The notes: generated from the letters alone by a model not told the origin. A DNA stretch of 64,000 nt from Podospora comata (GCA_017354895.1 CP071498.1:1426001-1490000), one strand, 5' to 3'; counted from the stretch's first letter, positions 11,740-25,300 are shown. Made by a program: numbers and translations.

Positions 11740-12463
11740 TCACTCGTCAGCCCCCTCATTCAACTTATTTATCACCAACAACGACACGCACGCGCCAACG
11801 ATACACAGCGCTATGCAAGCCATCACCTATTATTCCATCAGTACATATTCCTCTTTTTTGTTCCCCTGTCCCAGTACTTACAGTCTGCGTCTTCCACCCC
11901 GTCTGCACAATCGCCGCCCTCCTGCTGTACTTATTCACCGTTTCTACCATCTCATCAGCAACAATTCCCCTCCCCTCCCCTCCCCTTCCCATTCCACATT
12001 ACTCACTGATATAATTCGCCAAGCCCACTCCAAGACAGCTCACACTCAACGCCCAGAAAACCGCCCCCAAGGGATACGCCATCCTCAACTCGGTCTCTGT
12101 CGCTGTTTTCCGCAGATGAAAGGACAGGACTATCGCGACGGAGACAATGGCCATGTAGATCGATAACCGGAGGTAAGAGAGAAAGGTGCGCTCGTTGGCA
12201 CAGTGGTCGCGGCAGTCGGAGGATTCGTTGTTGAAGATTAGGGGGCCGAATAGAGGGGGGTGGAAGAAGGCTCTGGCGAGGGGGTCGCGGCTTGTTGTGA
12301 GATGAAACTATTAGTGCTGAGGATTTGAGAAGACATGAGACAAAATATGAGCTGTGATTTACTCTGTAATCTGGTGAACATCCACCGGCCTTGTCAGTGA
12401 AGCCAATGGCTGACAACACAAACTCAACCGGGTGAGGTCTTCCTCGTCTATTTGATCGCTCAT
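11740..12463 (-). CDS. DUF202-domain small membrane protein
   Basis: Four exons: 12363..12463, 12007..12290, 11882..11943 and 11740..11826, joined in consistent phase to give 177 residues. No single frame shows the gene, so it is easily missed. The core around DHCANERTFLSYLRLS is the signature N-terminus of the DUF202 domain (NERTFLxWLR type). Three hydrophobic helices follow: about 74-91, about 103-126, and the last exon (ACIALCIVGACVSLLVIN). DUF202 proteins are small three-helix membrane proteins of uncertain function; a related domain sits at the C-terminus of vacuolar VTC proteins. The introns are 72, 63 and 55 nt. The start MSDQIDEEDL is the first ATG facing the shared promoter with RFA2. 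Confidence 0.8.
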
Positions 12464-12897
12464 GGCTGGATTTTGGTCTGGAGGGATGAAAAGTGTATTT
12501 GGGATGGTTGGATAGGTAGAGGGCATCATAAAATTTCTATTTCATAAGTTTGATATGAGATGTGATGAGTTTGTATAAGTGTGCTGCCCTCACAAACATG
12601 ACGCCATCGTGGGCTTGAGTGAGAACCTTGCTGGTATTTGTTGCAATGAGTGGGGGTGAGCGGGGGTCATTCTTGACACTTATCGGAGCGCTTATCGGTG
12701 GCAGCGGGGCACGCGTTGGGCTTTTAATTAGTGCGGCTTCTGCCTGCGCGACCTGACGCGAAGGAGCTGGGAGGGAAACGCGTCTTTCAGTTTATTCACC
12801 TTTCCAAGCATTTTGAAGTTTGTTGTTGACTTGACTACGACACCACCTGCGCTATTGACAGACTTCTTGCAACAACATATAACGACTTCAGGACACC
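12464..12897. promoter_or_regulatory. Divergent promoter with MCB-type boxes, DUF202 gene / RFA2
   Basis: These 434 bp separate divergent start codons. ACGCGT occurs exactly at 12711-12716 and 12778-12783, and the near match ACGCGA at 12756-12761. ACGCGT is the MluI cell-cycle box bound by MBF in fungi and is typical of S-phase genes such as RFA2. The perfect boxes lie about 115-190 bp upstream of the RFA2 ATG. Binding is inferred. Confidence 0.65.
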
Positions 12898-13874
12898 ATG
12901 AGTATGCTATACCGATCAGGAACACAATATTGACAGGCTAAGGCTAATGTAATGGCAGCATCATACGGCGGGTATCAAAGAACGGGCTATGGCGCCCAAG
13001 GCGGTGATGAGGGTGGCGGCTTCATGAGCGGTTCCCAGCAAGGCAGTCAGGGTCAATCAAAGAGGGTATGTTTCCACATAAGGTCTCGCACTACCTGAGC
13101 CCCCAGGCTAACATCGATCCCCCACAACAGAGCACAATCGACGAGTACCTCCGCCCAGTAACTATCAAGCAAATCCACGACGCCAAAGCCGGCTACAACG
13201 AGTCTGAGATCACCATCGACGGCTTCCCCGTCAGCACAGTCACCCTTGTCGGCCAAGTGCGCTCCGTCCAACCCCAAACCACAAACATCACATACAAGAT
13301 CGACGACGGCACCGGCGGTACCATCGACGTCAAGAAATGGGTCGACCTCGAAAAGTCCGAATCAGGCGCCGAGACCCCCTTTAGCCTTGACACCTGGGTC
13401 CGTGTTCTCGGTAGACTCTCGAGCTTCAACGGCAAGATCCACGTTGGCGCACACCATGTCAGAGTGATCGACGATTATAACGAGGTCAGCTATCATTTGT
13501 TGGAGTCTACCTATGTGCATGTCTGCATCTCGAGGGGTTTACCTGGTGGTCCTTGGCCACAAAAAGAGGGTGCGGCTGCTGGTGGTCATAGTGGAGGGGA
13601 CTCTGACAGCATGTTCATCGACAGCGGGAATGGGTATTCAGGTGATGCTGCGGCGGCTAATGCTAGGGTGGCGTCTTGCTCGAGACAGGCCAAGTCGTTG
13701 TATCAGTTCATGCAGAGCGATCCAAGATCGATAGAAGGGATCAATGTCGCTGATGTCATGGCTGGGTCTGGGATGGGCAAGAGGGATGTGCTTGCAGCGG
13801 CGGATGAGTTGTTGGGCAACGGTATTGTCTATACCACTGTTGATGATGAGACCTGGGCCATTCTCGAGACATAA
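12898..13874 (+). CDS. RFA2: Replication protein A 32-kDa subunit (RPA2/RFA2)
   Basis: Exons are 12898..12901, 12959..13065 and 13131..13874, giving 284 residues. The first coding exon is only four bases (ATGA). The introns are 57 and 65 nt. RPA32 is the middle subunit of the heterotrimeric single-strand DNA binding protein used in replication, repair and checkpoint signalling. The Gly/Ser/Gln-rich N-terminus MTSYGGYQRTGYG is the phosphorylated tail of the family. It leads into STIDEYLRPVTIKQI and an OB fold (about residues 65-165) with YKIDDGTGGTIDVKKW. A Gly/Ser linker follows, then a C-terminal winged-helix region (about 215-284). The length is typical. The promoter has MCB boxes, in keeping with S-phase expression. 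The four-base exon is supported by phase and by the lack of another ATG in frame with the family N-terminus. Confidence 0.93.
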
Positions 13875-14329
13875 AATTGTTTGGTGTAGGGGGCATGTAC
13901 AGATTGAATGACGGGATATGCATGGCGAGGGATACCACGGCGCCAGTTATTTGACTGATTGCTTTGATTTGTCTCGTGTAGAGTACGTACAATTCCCATG
14001 GCATTCTGATTTGGGGCTACCGAAGGATCATTGTAGTTGTTCGGTGGGTTATAGCTACTATCTAGGTAGATCTGACCTAACAGTCGTAAAGAGCCCAAAA
14101 CATCATCTCAAACAAGAATCCAAGACCAATTAGCCAAACAAACAAAAAGTCAATCTGCGAGCCATATGTTGAGTATGGCGATACATGTAAGCAAACGACC
14201 CCCTTTCAAACTTGGTCAAAAATCACCATAGGTTGAGTTGATCAACCAGCATCAAACATCCAAAAACAAACAAAACAAAAACAGAAAATTCAGACGCACC
14301 AGAAACCATCCCTTCCTCTCTTTACCAAA
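13875..14329. other. Convergent 3' flanks of RFA2 and the GNAT gene
   Basis: These 455 bp lie between two stop codons on opposite strands. The stretch near 14260-14290 is A-rich. Nothing else is recognised. Confidence 0.6.
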
Positions 14330-15366
14330 TCAACCAACAACCTTGCCAACCCTCCTCCCCTTCCCCGTCGTGCCCGGCTCCCGCACCATGATAGTCAACC
14401 TAACCGGCCACCTCCCCCTCTTCAAATAAATCTCCTTCTTGATCTCAAACCCAAACTTCTTGTAATACTCATTATTCACCGCCGAGCTCGACTCAAGGTA
14501 CATCTGCCTTCCCTCCCTATCCGCCCTCATCATCCCATCCCTCAGCAACCGTCCCCCCAAGCCCCTCCCCTGAGATCTCGGTTTAGTGCCCAAGTAAACC
14601 AAATACCAAGCATCATTCTCCTTCTCCGGGCCCAAGACCTCCCGCTTAGTGTCGTGAAGCAGAGGGAGGATCTCGTCAAAGAGACGGCGACGGCCTTCAG
14701 CGCAGAGTTGGAAGTGCAGACGCCAGAGCCCAGAGCGGAAGTGGGTTAGGTAGCTGTCGAGGGAGGGGGGTGGGTTGGGTGGTACCCTTTTTCTTTTATT
14801 AACACTTTGTTTTCACCATGCGGTGAGGGGAGGGGCACTTACCAAAGAGCAACACTATCAAAATCCTCCCCCACCGTCGTCACAAGCCCTCCGCCGATGC
14901 AGTGAGAGGCGACGGTGTAAGTCAGGATATCGACGTGAAGGTTCCATTTGTCCTCCACCGCACCCTTGCCCTGTCGTCCCTTTGCCTCGCCGCCGAAACC
15001 AGCCCAGGTGAATGTCACCCCTCCAGATGTGGTGGAAGAATCATCGTTGGAAAGAGGGGATTCAACAGCGGGGTTGCTTTCGATATCCACCAGATACCTC
15101 GCGTAGTCATCCGCCTGGAATGCGTGCGCGAGACTGAGGGCCGCCTCGCGGCATTCGTGGGTTTGGACGGTGCGCACTTGGGTGTTCCAGGCTGCAGGGA
15201 GGAGGGAGCGCTTGGTGAGTGTTGCGAGGACTTTCACGCCACTACTGCTGCCATTCCCACCACTGTTTGTTGTTGTTGATGAGGTGGAGAGTGGAATGGT
15301 CGTGGCGGAGGGGTTGGAGGTCGTGGTTGTTGTTGTTGTTGTGGTGGTGGTGGTTGACGTCGCCAT
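14330..15366 (-). CDS. GNAT-family N-acetyltransferase
   Basis: Exons are 14843..15366 and 14330..14786, with a 56-nt intron, giving 326 residues. The acceptor chosen (AAAAAG at 14787) gives LWVPPNPPPSLDSYLTHFRS at the junction, matching the W-PP-G type motif of this fungal GNAT group; a nearer CGACAG acceptor would lose it. The acetyl-CoA binding motif A lies at about residues 235-256, with the P-loop-like RSQGRGLGGRLL. The N-terminus has a long Thr run coded by a GTT/GTG-type repeat, then a Ser/Gly-rich segment, and is probably disordered. The start is therefore uncertain, although the first ATG at 15366 is simplest. Known relatives are small-molecule or uncharacterised acetyltransferases, and the substrate cannot be read from sequence. 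It converges on RFA2. Confidence 0.82.
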
Positions 15367-17265
15367 GCTGGGCTAACGTCTCGTTCAACTACATCATGGT
15401 GAGCATAAGATAAGACGGACGAATTGGGAGGGAGAGAAGTACTTTATGTATCTGATATATTTTGTATACTATCACCCGTATGGACTCTCGAAAGCTGACT
15501 TCTCGAGACGGGCATAAACCCTATCGAGAACGACCTCATTAGCATCTCGGTCTTCCAGAACAACCGCAATGTGTGATTTGATGACTTACTGGACGGGTGG
15601 CGGAGGCAATTAAGTGCGGTTCGCAAATCAGCAGACATCAATGTGGTCTTTTGAGCTGTCCTGGCTCCGTTGGCTGGTAAAAACAGAAGAGGTAAAAGTG
15701 TAATCGAAGAAATGGTCTTGACCAAGACCTGGCTGTATGGGTTATCTTCGAAGAGCGGCTGTTTGATATTCTCGAATGTCTCGTTACACGTAAGAGTAAA
15801 AAGACGACAAGAGATAGGTTGGGGGGGAAAGTGTTTGTATATATGTGTAAGTACCAGTCGGCCGGAGAGTGGATGGATGATTGTTGTTTGGGGTTTCTTG
15901 GCGTGGGCTGTGTAAGATGGGTTGATGGTGATAGATTGGGTAGTAGGAGTGGCAAAATGACTGGATGGGACAAGTCCTGGTAGGGATTGTCCTAGTAGTC
16001 TGAGTGGTGGTAGTAGCAGCGGTAGCAGGTTATGGTCGTTGTGCAAGAAGAAGCAAACAAGACAACAACAGCAGCAACACAGCAACAACTACAAGATCGA
16101 ACAAACAAACAACGGGCAAGACAATGGCAACAGCGCGTAGTGTGTGTGCGTGCCCTTGATGCTAAATTGCCCCCCTGAATGGGGGACTTTCAAGTAGACT
16201 TGGATAATACGGGGGGGTGTTGTACTGAATCAACTTTGGGGTAGTGGTAGTTCTGACGAAGAATCCAAGAAGGTGACGAAGTGGCAGGTAGGCACCTTGA
16301 ATATGTAGACAGCAAACTAGGACGGACGTCTTAACAATTTCCGAGACAAATGACACGAAGGGACCAGCTTGCTCCGACGTAATGAGACAAGGATGACGAG
16401 AGTCGGAGGCGATAAGATAGGTGGGATGAGAAGTTCCCAATGTTTGGAAATCAGGCAAGCAGCCGGAGGAATGCAGCGGGCTCTTTTGGGAAAGACGGGG
16501 GGCACTTACACCACGCCCACGAGGACATGCATGTAGGGGAACGGTGGGCTCCCCATGTGTGAGCACTCACACCGCAGAGAGCCGGAGAAGGTCTCCTCCA
16601 GTCCACCCAGTCATCAGACAACACAAGTCCGTATCTCTCTGTTAGGAATAGGAAATGGTCGGGAATGGTTCCGTTGAAGGTCCCGGACAACGGGGCGGGC
16701 GTATCCATTGGCTGCCAACGGCTGCCCACAGACCGGGGGAAACCAGGGAGGTCCCAAGGACGGAACCATGAAGCAACGGCAGCGCCGGCATCCCCAACGT
16801 CGGTCAAAGGTGGGGGTTGGGATCTCGCCTTCGTCCAAACTCGCTATCCAATGAAGCCTGCACGAGATGCAACCTGTACAGCATCCTGTTGACGAACAGG
16901 GTCCTTGTCCCCAGGCTCAACAGTCCAATTCCTAGCGGTTCAGCTGCACATGCCAAGTTAGACGGACTAGGGGACTGGGGGGACTGTGCTGATCCGAGCA
17001 TCGGGTCCCACCGGTGTTTGAGTGGAAAGTTGGCCATCAAATGGTCATGTAAGTCGCCCTGTTCCAATCAAACGTCGTCAATTCGTGGCCTGTATGTACA
17101 CGGATATGCAAGATGATCAGGTGACGCAGCCATGGGTGTCCTGACCGCACGCCCTGCCTGCAGCCGCTGGTTCCCGAGAGATAGTGATGCCTGTCATGAT
17201 AAGAGCTTGTCCAGTCGAAGACAGAGATAAACGGGTGGCATACTCAGCAGCAAGCACGAACAGCT

Positions 17266-17299
<34 letters not shown>

Positions 17300-17646
17300 C
17301 ACATCGCATGGTTGCATTCCCGGAGCACCAATGTTCTGTACTCCCGTTGCCGAATCTACAGGAAAATAGTTCTTCTGATTATTATTTTGGTAGAAACCCC
17401 CCACCCTAGCCCCCCCAAAGCAATTGCTTTGCGATTAAGTAACACTACCAGTGTTGTGTATGCAAGGTGCTGAAAAAGGAAGCAAGCGGCTCTCTGCCCG
17501 GCTTTATAAGTCGCCGGTCCAAACAAAGCAGAGAGCGGATATCTTAGGCATAAAAAGCGGAAACCAATCGGACGGCCAACGTCCCGAAAAACTGCACTTT
17601 TCTTTTGCTGTGTTTTGCTGTGTAATCCGAATTCCGATCCCGTCCA
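15367..17646. other. 2.3-kb spacer between the GNAT gene and IDI1
   Basis: No gene is supported. Open frames here are Cys/Leu- or Ser-rich shadows of low-complexity DNA and show no family pattern. A (TTG)n tract lies at 17266-17299, and C/T-rich tracts occur. It should contain the GNAT promoter and the IDI1 3' end. Confidence 0.55.
17266..17299. repeat. (TTG)n microsatellite
   Basis: About eleven TTG units lie in the spacer between two genes, outside any supported reading frame. Confidence 0.85.
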
Positions 17647-18589
<943 letters not shown>

Positions 18590-19316
18590 GGTGGCGGTAT
18601 AGATGAAGTGGGTGAGGTTAGGAGTGAGTCACGGGTGGTAGACAGAGGGTTTGGGCGCAAGTTATATTGGAAGGAATTAAGGTTCCCCAACAAGTCCAAG
18701 ATAAGGGTCAACACAGCTGCAATTTAAAGTGGGTGCCCTGAACCCTTCTGCTTTATTGCCCGGGTAATCGCCGGGCCCTGGCCCAGCAGCCTGGCACGAG
18801 GGGCAAATCGCGGGGACCTCTGGTAGCCGCCAGAACCCTTCAAAGAACACCCTTGCCACCCACCACTTACACCCAAAGAGGAAGATAAAACACAAGCTTT
18901 GCATAGAATGTTATTGTACCCATCATGTGAGGGCGATGAAATGTTTTTAATGAAATTCGTCACCAAACCCAAAAAAATCGTCTTGGTTTTTGGTGGAAGT
19001 AAATATTGTGTACGTAACCATTAGGTACTAACCGGCATGGCCCGGCGGTTGATGCCCCTTTTTACCCCTATTCTCCAACTTCACCCGAGCCCCAAGTTTG
19101 GGCATATATCTACTTATGCTTGCCTCACATCCCTTTGTAAATATACGCTGAAACAAGCGTTATGTGTATTTTTCCCCAAACCATCGCAATAGTCAACCCA
19201 TTCATAGTTGTTTCATAGCCTATTCATTCTGCCATTCTTGTGATGTCGTCATATGTTTCATCCACCCGATTTTCTCCTCTTCTCTTCTTCCAAATCTTTT
19301 TCTTGGATTTCTATCA
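18590..19316. other. Spacer between IDI1 and the MATE gene
   Basis: These 727 bp contain the IDI1 promoter and leader and the 3' region of the MATE transporter gene. No gene or clear motif is supported. Confidence 0.5.
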
Positions 19317-21344
19317 TCAGCCGGCGTTGTTTCTGTTCTCAGCCTCTTTGGCTGCCTGATCCCAATCAGATGCCCAGATAAACGCATATTCAACCAACGA
19401 CACGCTAAACAGGAATATTAGCAATCGCATCATCAAATCTGGTTCAAGGAGAACTCACAGGCCTAGGCCAATCGTGACGCCGATCCAGAGGCCAGTCAAC
19501 TTCCAGTCCAGGCCAAAGCCCAAGCCAAAGGAGATGGGCAGCGCCACGACATAATAACAGACCAAGTTGGCGTATCCTCCGAATTCTTGCTTGCCAATAC
19601 CACGCAGTAGCCCATGAGAGACAGCAGCCATGCCATCGAAGACCTGCATCAGCGCACAAACAGGAAGGACCTTCGCAACCAAGTTGATGACATCCTCATC
19701 GTCAGTAAAAAGCCGCGGGATTTGATACCGAAACACCGTCAGCATCGTCAGGTTAAACACCCCCACGAGAAAGCCTCCAAATACAGTCACCTTGGCCGAA
19801 GTCTTCGCAGGGTCTACCAACTTAGCCCCCACCAAATTCGCAACCCTCGTGGAGCCCGCAATCGACAACGGAAACGGAATCTGAAAAGTTGTCGAAGTAA
19901 TAGTAACCAACACACTCTGCGCTGCCAACGTCGTCACCCCAATCCTCCCACACAACAGCGTCAAAATCTCAAAAGCGAACCACTCCGCCACAACCATAAT
20001 CATCCCCGGCAACGCCAACCTAATCATCGGTCCCCAATTCCTCAAGGCCCCCTTCTTAAACCCTCCCCACGCCTCCTTCCCCTCCACCTTCCACACATAT
20101 AGCCCCAACAACAACGGCAACAAATTCTGCGTAATAGCCACCGCCATCGGAGCGCCCTTAAAACCCCAACCCAGCTTCCACACAAACAAAAAGTTCAACA
20201 GAACATTCACCGGCGCCGCCACAAGCAGCACATACGTAGTAGCATGAAACAGTCCCTGGGCCAAGACAAACCGTTTCCCTGCTTCAAATATAGCATACGC
20301 CGGCGCACCCAACACAATCGTCCTGAGATAAATCCCCGCAAACGCCGCGCTCGCCTCTTCAATTCCCAGTTTGATCAATATCTCCTCCGACTTCCACCAC
20401 ACCCCCATCACCGGCACGAGCACCAACATCAAAAAGTACACCATCCTCTGCATCTGCAGCCCCACTAGGGTCTTGTGCCCAGACCCAAACGCCTGCGCAC
20501 AGAGGGTATCCAGACTCGTGGCCAGACCCTGGATAGGAGCGTAGCAGGTGATGTTTGCTGTCATGGTAGCCAATGTCACTGCTCCCAACTCGACAGTTCC
20601 TAGTCTTGCAACAGCAAAGATGGACGTTACTGTCAAGGAGTACTGCAGCAAAAAGGTGACAATCAGTGATTTGGAATAACCAGCAATAGTTTTCGCCTCC
20701 CGCTGCCAGGTGGTGCGGATTTGTCCTGCCGCCACGGCAGCTTCCCATTGCTCGTTGAGATTTTCCGGGGCATCTGATGGATGACGAGAGGTACTTCCCA
20801 GCAAGGGAGCCCGCTCATCCGGACCGATGATGATGCGAGGTGCTTCCTCATCACTGGACGGAAGAGGGACCTTGGTGCTGAAGAGTCGTTTGTACAACCG
20901 AGAGAACTGGCCAGCGATGCCTTTTGGTGGTGGCTCATGGTGGTGTTTAGGCGGAAGAATATGATTGTCCCTCAGCAAAGACCGTTCAGCATCACGGCTG
21001 CGGGCTCGCTCAGTGCGGGTGAGTAAGGCGGGATCATCATGTCCCAAGGGAAGAGCAAGAGCTGGGCGGGTAGTCCCAAAAGCTATCCCGCTTGGCCGGC
21101 GGTACAGAGTTGGTCCTTGGGTGGCATCGTCTTCTCCATGGTCAGATCCGTCAACTGCTTCTGTGTCGACGGGTATGTCTTCGTCATCGGAGAAAGCTGC
21201 AAGGTCTCGTGCCAGGACTTCTTGGGCAAGAGGCGAAGTGGAGAGGAAGGAGTTTGCTAAGGATGCGTGGCGGTCATGGTGGCTGCTGGGGATGGAAGAT
21301 TCTTTTCTTGCTGGAATTGGCTGACTTCTTGGACTTGAAGGCAT
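19317..21344 (-). CDS. MATE-family multidrug/toxin efflux transporter
   Basis: Exons are 19459..21344 and 19317..19404 (intron 54 nt), giving 657 residues. MATE proteins export organic cations and drugs, usually in exchange for H+ or Na+. About 200 N-terminal residues are hydrophilic and rich in Ser and acidic residues, as in the yeast Erc1 group. Twelve hydrophobic segments follow, in two similar halves. The first half includes GAVTLATMTANITCYAPIQG and SLDTLCAQAFGSG, and the second includes LPGMIMVVAEWFAFEILTLL, both typical MATE helices. The last exon adds a hydrophilic tail ending NRNNAG. The start MPSSPRSQP at 21344 is preferred over an upstream in-frame ATG at 21695 because the intervening residues resemble an untranslated leader. 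It is divergent from URB1, with about 1 kb between. The substrate is unknown. Confidence 0.9.
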
Positions 21345-22361
21345 TTTGATGACCTTTTTTACAGAAGTACTTTGTGTGTGTTGAAAGTGTTCAAGGTAAG
21401 TCCGCCACCGGAGAGAGCTTGACGGCTCGGCCTGTTCGGATGAGGCAAGCCGGACCGGTCCCTGTGTTGGTAAAAGACGGGACGATGAACCGAATGCGAC
21501 GCAGAACACAGAGAGTATTTTTGACGTTGCAGGCTGAGCTGCAATGCAATGCACGACGTTCGGTTTATCGAAGAGGTTTTCAAGGCAAGTGCATGAGAGT
21601 GAAGGTGAGAAGTCATGAGTCAACTCGAGGAGGGAGGTCCCCCTCTCTTGTGTAGGAACTGGCTGGGCCCTTGGAGGGGTGTGACTGCACAGCACCCTGG
21701 CAAAGGTTTAGGTAAAGATTGACCGTTGTTTCGGAACCCGTACATAGAGAGGATTAGTGCATGCTGCCGATAACCGGCATTACTATGAAGCATCATCGTA
21801 CCTCCCCCGCTTCGAGAGGTAGGTGAGAAAAGTGGTTGGTGGCTGGGCCATTGATTGTGGAGGACCAAAGGTGCGAATCGTAGAAAGAAGATCTCACAGA
21901 TGCGGTCATCCAAGCTGTCGTGCGAGGCCCCTGCAGGTCGTTGAGCTGATTGTTCAAGAAACTTGGGTTCGTGCCACGATACGGGTTAGGGTTGTGGGAG
22001 CAGAGTCGTTCTGCATAGTTCGCTTAGTTCTGTCCGCGTATGAAGCCAAGTAGAAAACCAAGATATCGAGTGAGAAACATATCAGATTAGGTATCTTTGA
22101 GCTTCATCGAGTAATTTAATTGTGTGTACTTTTAAGTTAGTTGGGTAGTTGGCTTCCTATCAATAGAATGGGGAACAGAAAGTTTGGTCTTATCTGACTG
22201 AAGCTAGTGATCTTATCGCCCGGCTAGTTCACGATTGGAAAGCGGTGACTTGGTGCAGAATAGTGAATTTCCCAGAAAGTTACCCAAGCAACGCTGTTTT
22301 GCGACAGCATACCCGAATTCTTGTCGCATAGTTCATTCGACATTGGATTCGTTTGCGCAGA
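21345..22361. promoter_or_regulatory. Divergent promoter region, MATE transporter / URB1
   Basis: This 1017-bp region lies between divergent start codons. It includes 5' leaders of both genes. No gene is supported inside it, and I do not assign factor sites. Confidence 0.45.
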
Positions 22362-25300
22362 ATGGGGAAACGGTTCTCTTATGGCGGCGATGCTGCCGGT
22401 GGTCCGAGAAAAAGAGCCAAGGTGGTTCATGAAGCACCGACGTCCGAGGAAGTCCACGCCAGCAGACAGTTGAGGCAACTCCTGGTATTCGACCAGGACC
22501 CAGCGCGGTCAAGACATGGTTTGTACCTTCCGTTTCCAGTGTTGGCAGGTCAATTGTGCGGCTAACTTGAAATTCCAGGTCTTCAATCGCTCAAACTCTA
22601 CCTTGACGAACTCCTCAGCACAGATGGCGGCATAAAGAGCGAACGCGCCAAAATTCTCCGAGATTATTTGGATTCAGAGAAACCCGCCGAAGATGGGGAG
22701 AACCCGGTCTACCTGCCAGATATTATGCACACATGGAGTCATGCCGGTCAAACCAACAACGACAATCTCATGTCCGCTGTTCCCGTGGTGCTCGTCCTGC
22801 TCCTGAGGCTGCTCTCCCAGTCGCTTGAGACCGTCCCATACGGGCTTGGAATTTGCAGAACACTGTTGATCAAAGAATTTCAACAGCTGATCAGTCGGAA
22901 TTTAACCGCTGACAAGGGGAAATCCTTTGTCATCTCTCCCACACTTCGCTTGTTGAGGGAGGCGGTCAGCTTCGATGGAGGGGCGATTGCGAGACCCCTT
23001 TTCAGGGCGAGGGCGACCATGCTGAAATCATTGGCCCGCAATATGGGTATCGTCCACATGGGAGAGGACAAGGAAGACACCAAGCGACCTTCGGCTCGCA
23101 CCAATGCTATTCAATTCTTTCTCGCCGCAATCAAATACCTTCACCCAGAGGCGAAGAAGGAATTGCTCTCCCAAAGAGACATCGTCTCTGCGCTAACCAG
23201 GGACGTCAGGCAGGATCCTCCATATATGCTCAAGGAGCTACTCGTTGGGCTGAAAAACCACATTATTATGGACGATAAGGTTCCCCGCGAGGCCAAGTCA
23301 AACCTGCTCAACACCTCGACCCTTGTTCGATTATCGACGCTTTACCAGTATCGCCTCGATTCCCCAGCCGAAGACGAGCCCTCGATAGCTGATATGGCCC
23401 ACGAACTATTATTAGCTGTCTGCACAAACCCAGCTTGTGGTATCTTGAGACAGGACGCTGGATTTTACCCCCGGGAGATAGACCCAAACACGACAATACC
23501 AAGGGCGGAGCTCGACGACTTGGGCCTGGAAGCGGTTGCGTGGATGAACAAGTTCAAGACGGAAGTGCCTATTCGAAACTTCACGCTCTCGAACTTTCTA
23601 CCAAATCTGCGCCCTTGGTCAAGCGTCAAACAAAGCGAACTCATCACCTCTATCTTCAAGGTGGCACCGGAACTAGTGGCTAACTACTTCATCAACAACA
23701 AATCTTTCACCTTTGAACCGAAGCTTTCTGCCACATGGATTGGTTACGCGGCGTTTTTGTTCAATACCGTTATTCTCCCAATACCAGAGAATCTGTGCCG
23801 CGGTCCAAACGTCCCCGAGCTGCCCCCACCTACGTCAATTGTTCTTGACAATGTCCTCCCGCTTCCTCTGAACCAAAAGGCCCTCGTCCGTTGCCTAGAA
23901 CACAAATCAAATATGATCAAGTTCTTTGCCACGAGGATCCTGGTAGTGGCCATAGAGAAGCTTGATGCTGTCATCACAATCTACCAGGACCCTTCTCACA
24001 CCAATCAGTCGATATGGAACGAAGCCGCTCGAAGGCTGGTGGACGAGTTTTGCCAGCGCGCCCCTGGCATTCGCAATATGATTACTGCATGCCAAAAAAT
24101 CCCCACAGAGGATCTACTCCACCGCGAAGCGGCAAGTCGGCTGCTACGTCTATGCTATGAGGTGCTGCCTCAAGCTACGCTGAGTGCCAAATTGGATGTT
24201 TCCGCCCATCTAGACGCTGTTCTGGGCCGCATCTCCAACCAAGAACTGGAGGATCCGCGTGACTTTGCCCTCAGGCTGAAAGAACTTGAAAGTCTTCTGG
24301 CTATTGCTGGGTACTCTCCTGGCATGCGGTGGTTCGGGGCTTCGAAAGGAACCACTTTGTCACCTTTCACTCAGTTGCTGAAGATCTGCGTCGAGGCCCC
24401 AAAGGGTGTTTCGCTGGAGGCGATGAAGCAGGTTTTGAACTTTGTGGCCGTCGAACAACAGCTCGTTCCAGGTCATGCCGGACACCCTGGCTTGCTTCCG
24501 TTGATTGAAGCTCTTCAGTCCTCTTCCAAGTACGCTTCTCAGGCATGGCCGTTCTTGGATAACTGCTTAACGCAATGCGCCAGCAAATCGGTGAAGTATG
24601 TCGAAATGCTGCAAGATATTGCACAAGAGACTGCCGAGTCCACTAGTCAAAACATCGATGGGCCACTCGTGAGCCCCATCATTCTTGCTATTCGGGACCA
24701 ACTTCCCCACGCATCTAAGAATGGAGGGGATGAGGTGCTCAAGGCTCTTGGCCGAATTTTGCCTAGCTATCTGGGGCTGTCAGTCACTGTTGGTGAGAGC
24801 AGGCCGATACTCAGCTCGATCTTTTCCAAGATGGTGAGTGACCTCCCAGATCCCAAGGGCAAGCTTGCCAAGGCAGGCGTTCCTGAGAGGCTTGAATTTC
24901 AGCACAATTCTTGGTCATCTTCGAAACCAAAATCCGAGAAGAAGGTAGTGGATACACAGGATGCGGCCACACTCGAAACGAACATCGATCAAGAAACCTT
25001 GGAGGGCATGCTGCATGTCCCCGATAGTTTGGAAGCAGAAAACTCAGCTTTGATGAAGTGGGCAAACAAGACAGCAGATGAACTTGTCGACGAAGGTTAT
25101 GCGACCTCCTTGATTGCATTGCTGGCATCCGAACATGCCAGTATCCGTAAAGAGGCGCTTGTCAGTATTCTCAAGGTGGCAGACAAGATCAAACAATCAC
25201 AGTATGAAGAGAAGGAGCAAGTTTGGCTGCTTTTGTCTGAACTCGCGGAAACGGCCAAAGACAATATCAACAACGGACCTCTGCCCAGCACAATAGTCGC

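Noticed and set aside
12003-12419. 138-codon minus-strand frame
   Set aside because: It overlaps the DUF202 exons in another frame and runs through the first intron; the spliced DUF202 model explains the sequence better.
14770-14786. Alternative acceptor CGACAG for the GNAT intron
   Set aside because: It keeps the frame but removes the VPPNPPPSLD stretch that fits the family; the AAAAAG acceptor keeps it.
15444-16088. 214-codon minus-strand frame with a Cys/Leu-rich start
   Set aside because: It is translated low-complexity DNA (CAG/CAA-type repeats), with no domain, no good splice context and no coding look in the second half.
21345-21695. Upstream in-frame ATG that would lengthen the MATE transporter by 117 residues
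   Set aside because: The added residues are low quality (leader-like), and family members begin with the Ser-rich hydrophilic tail found at 21344.
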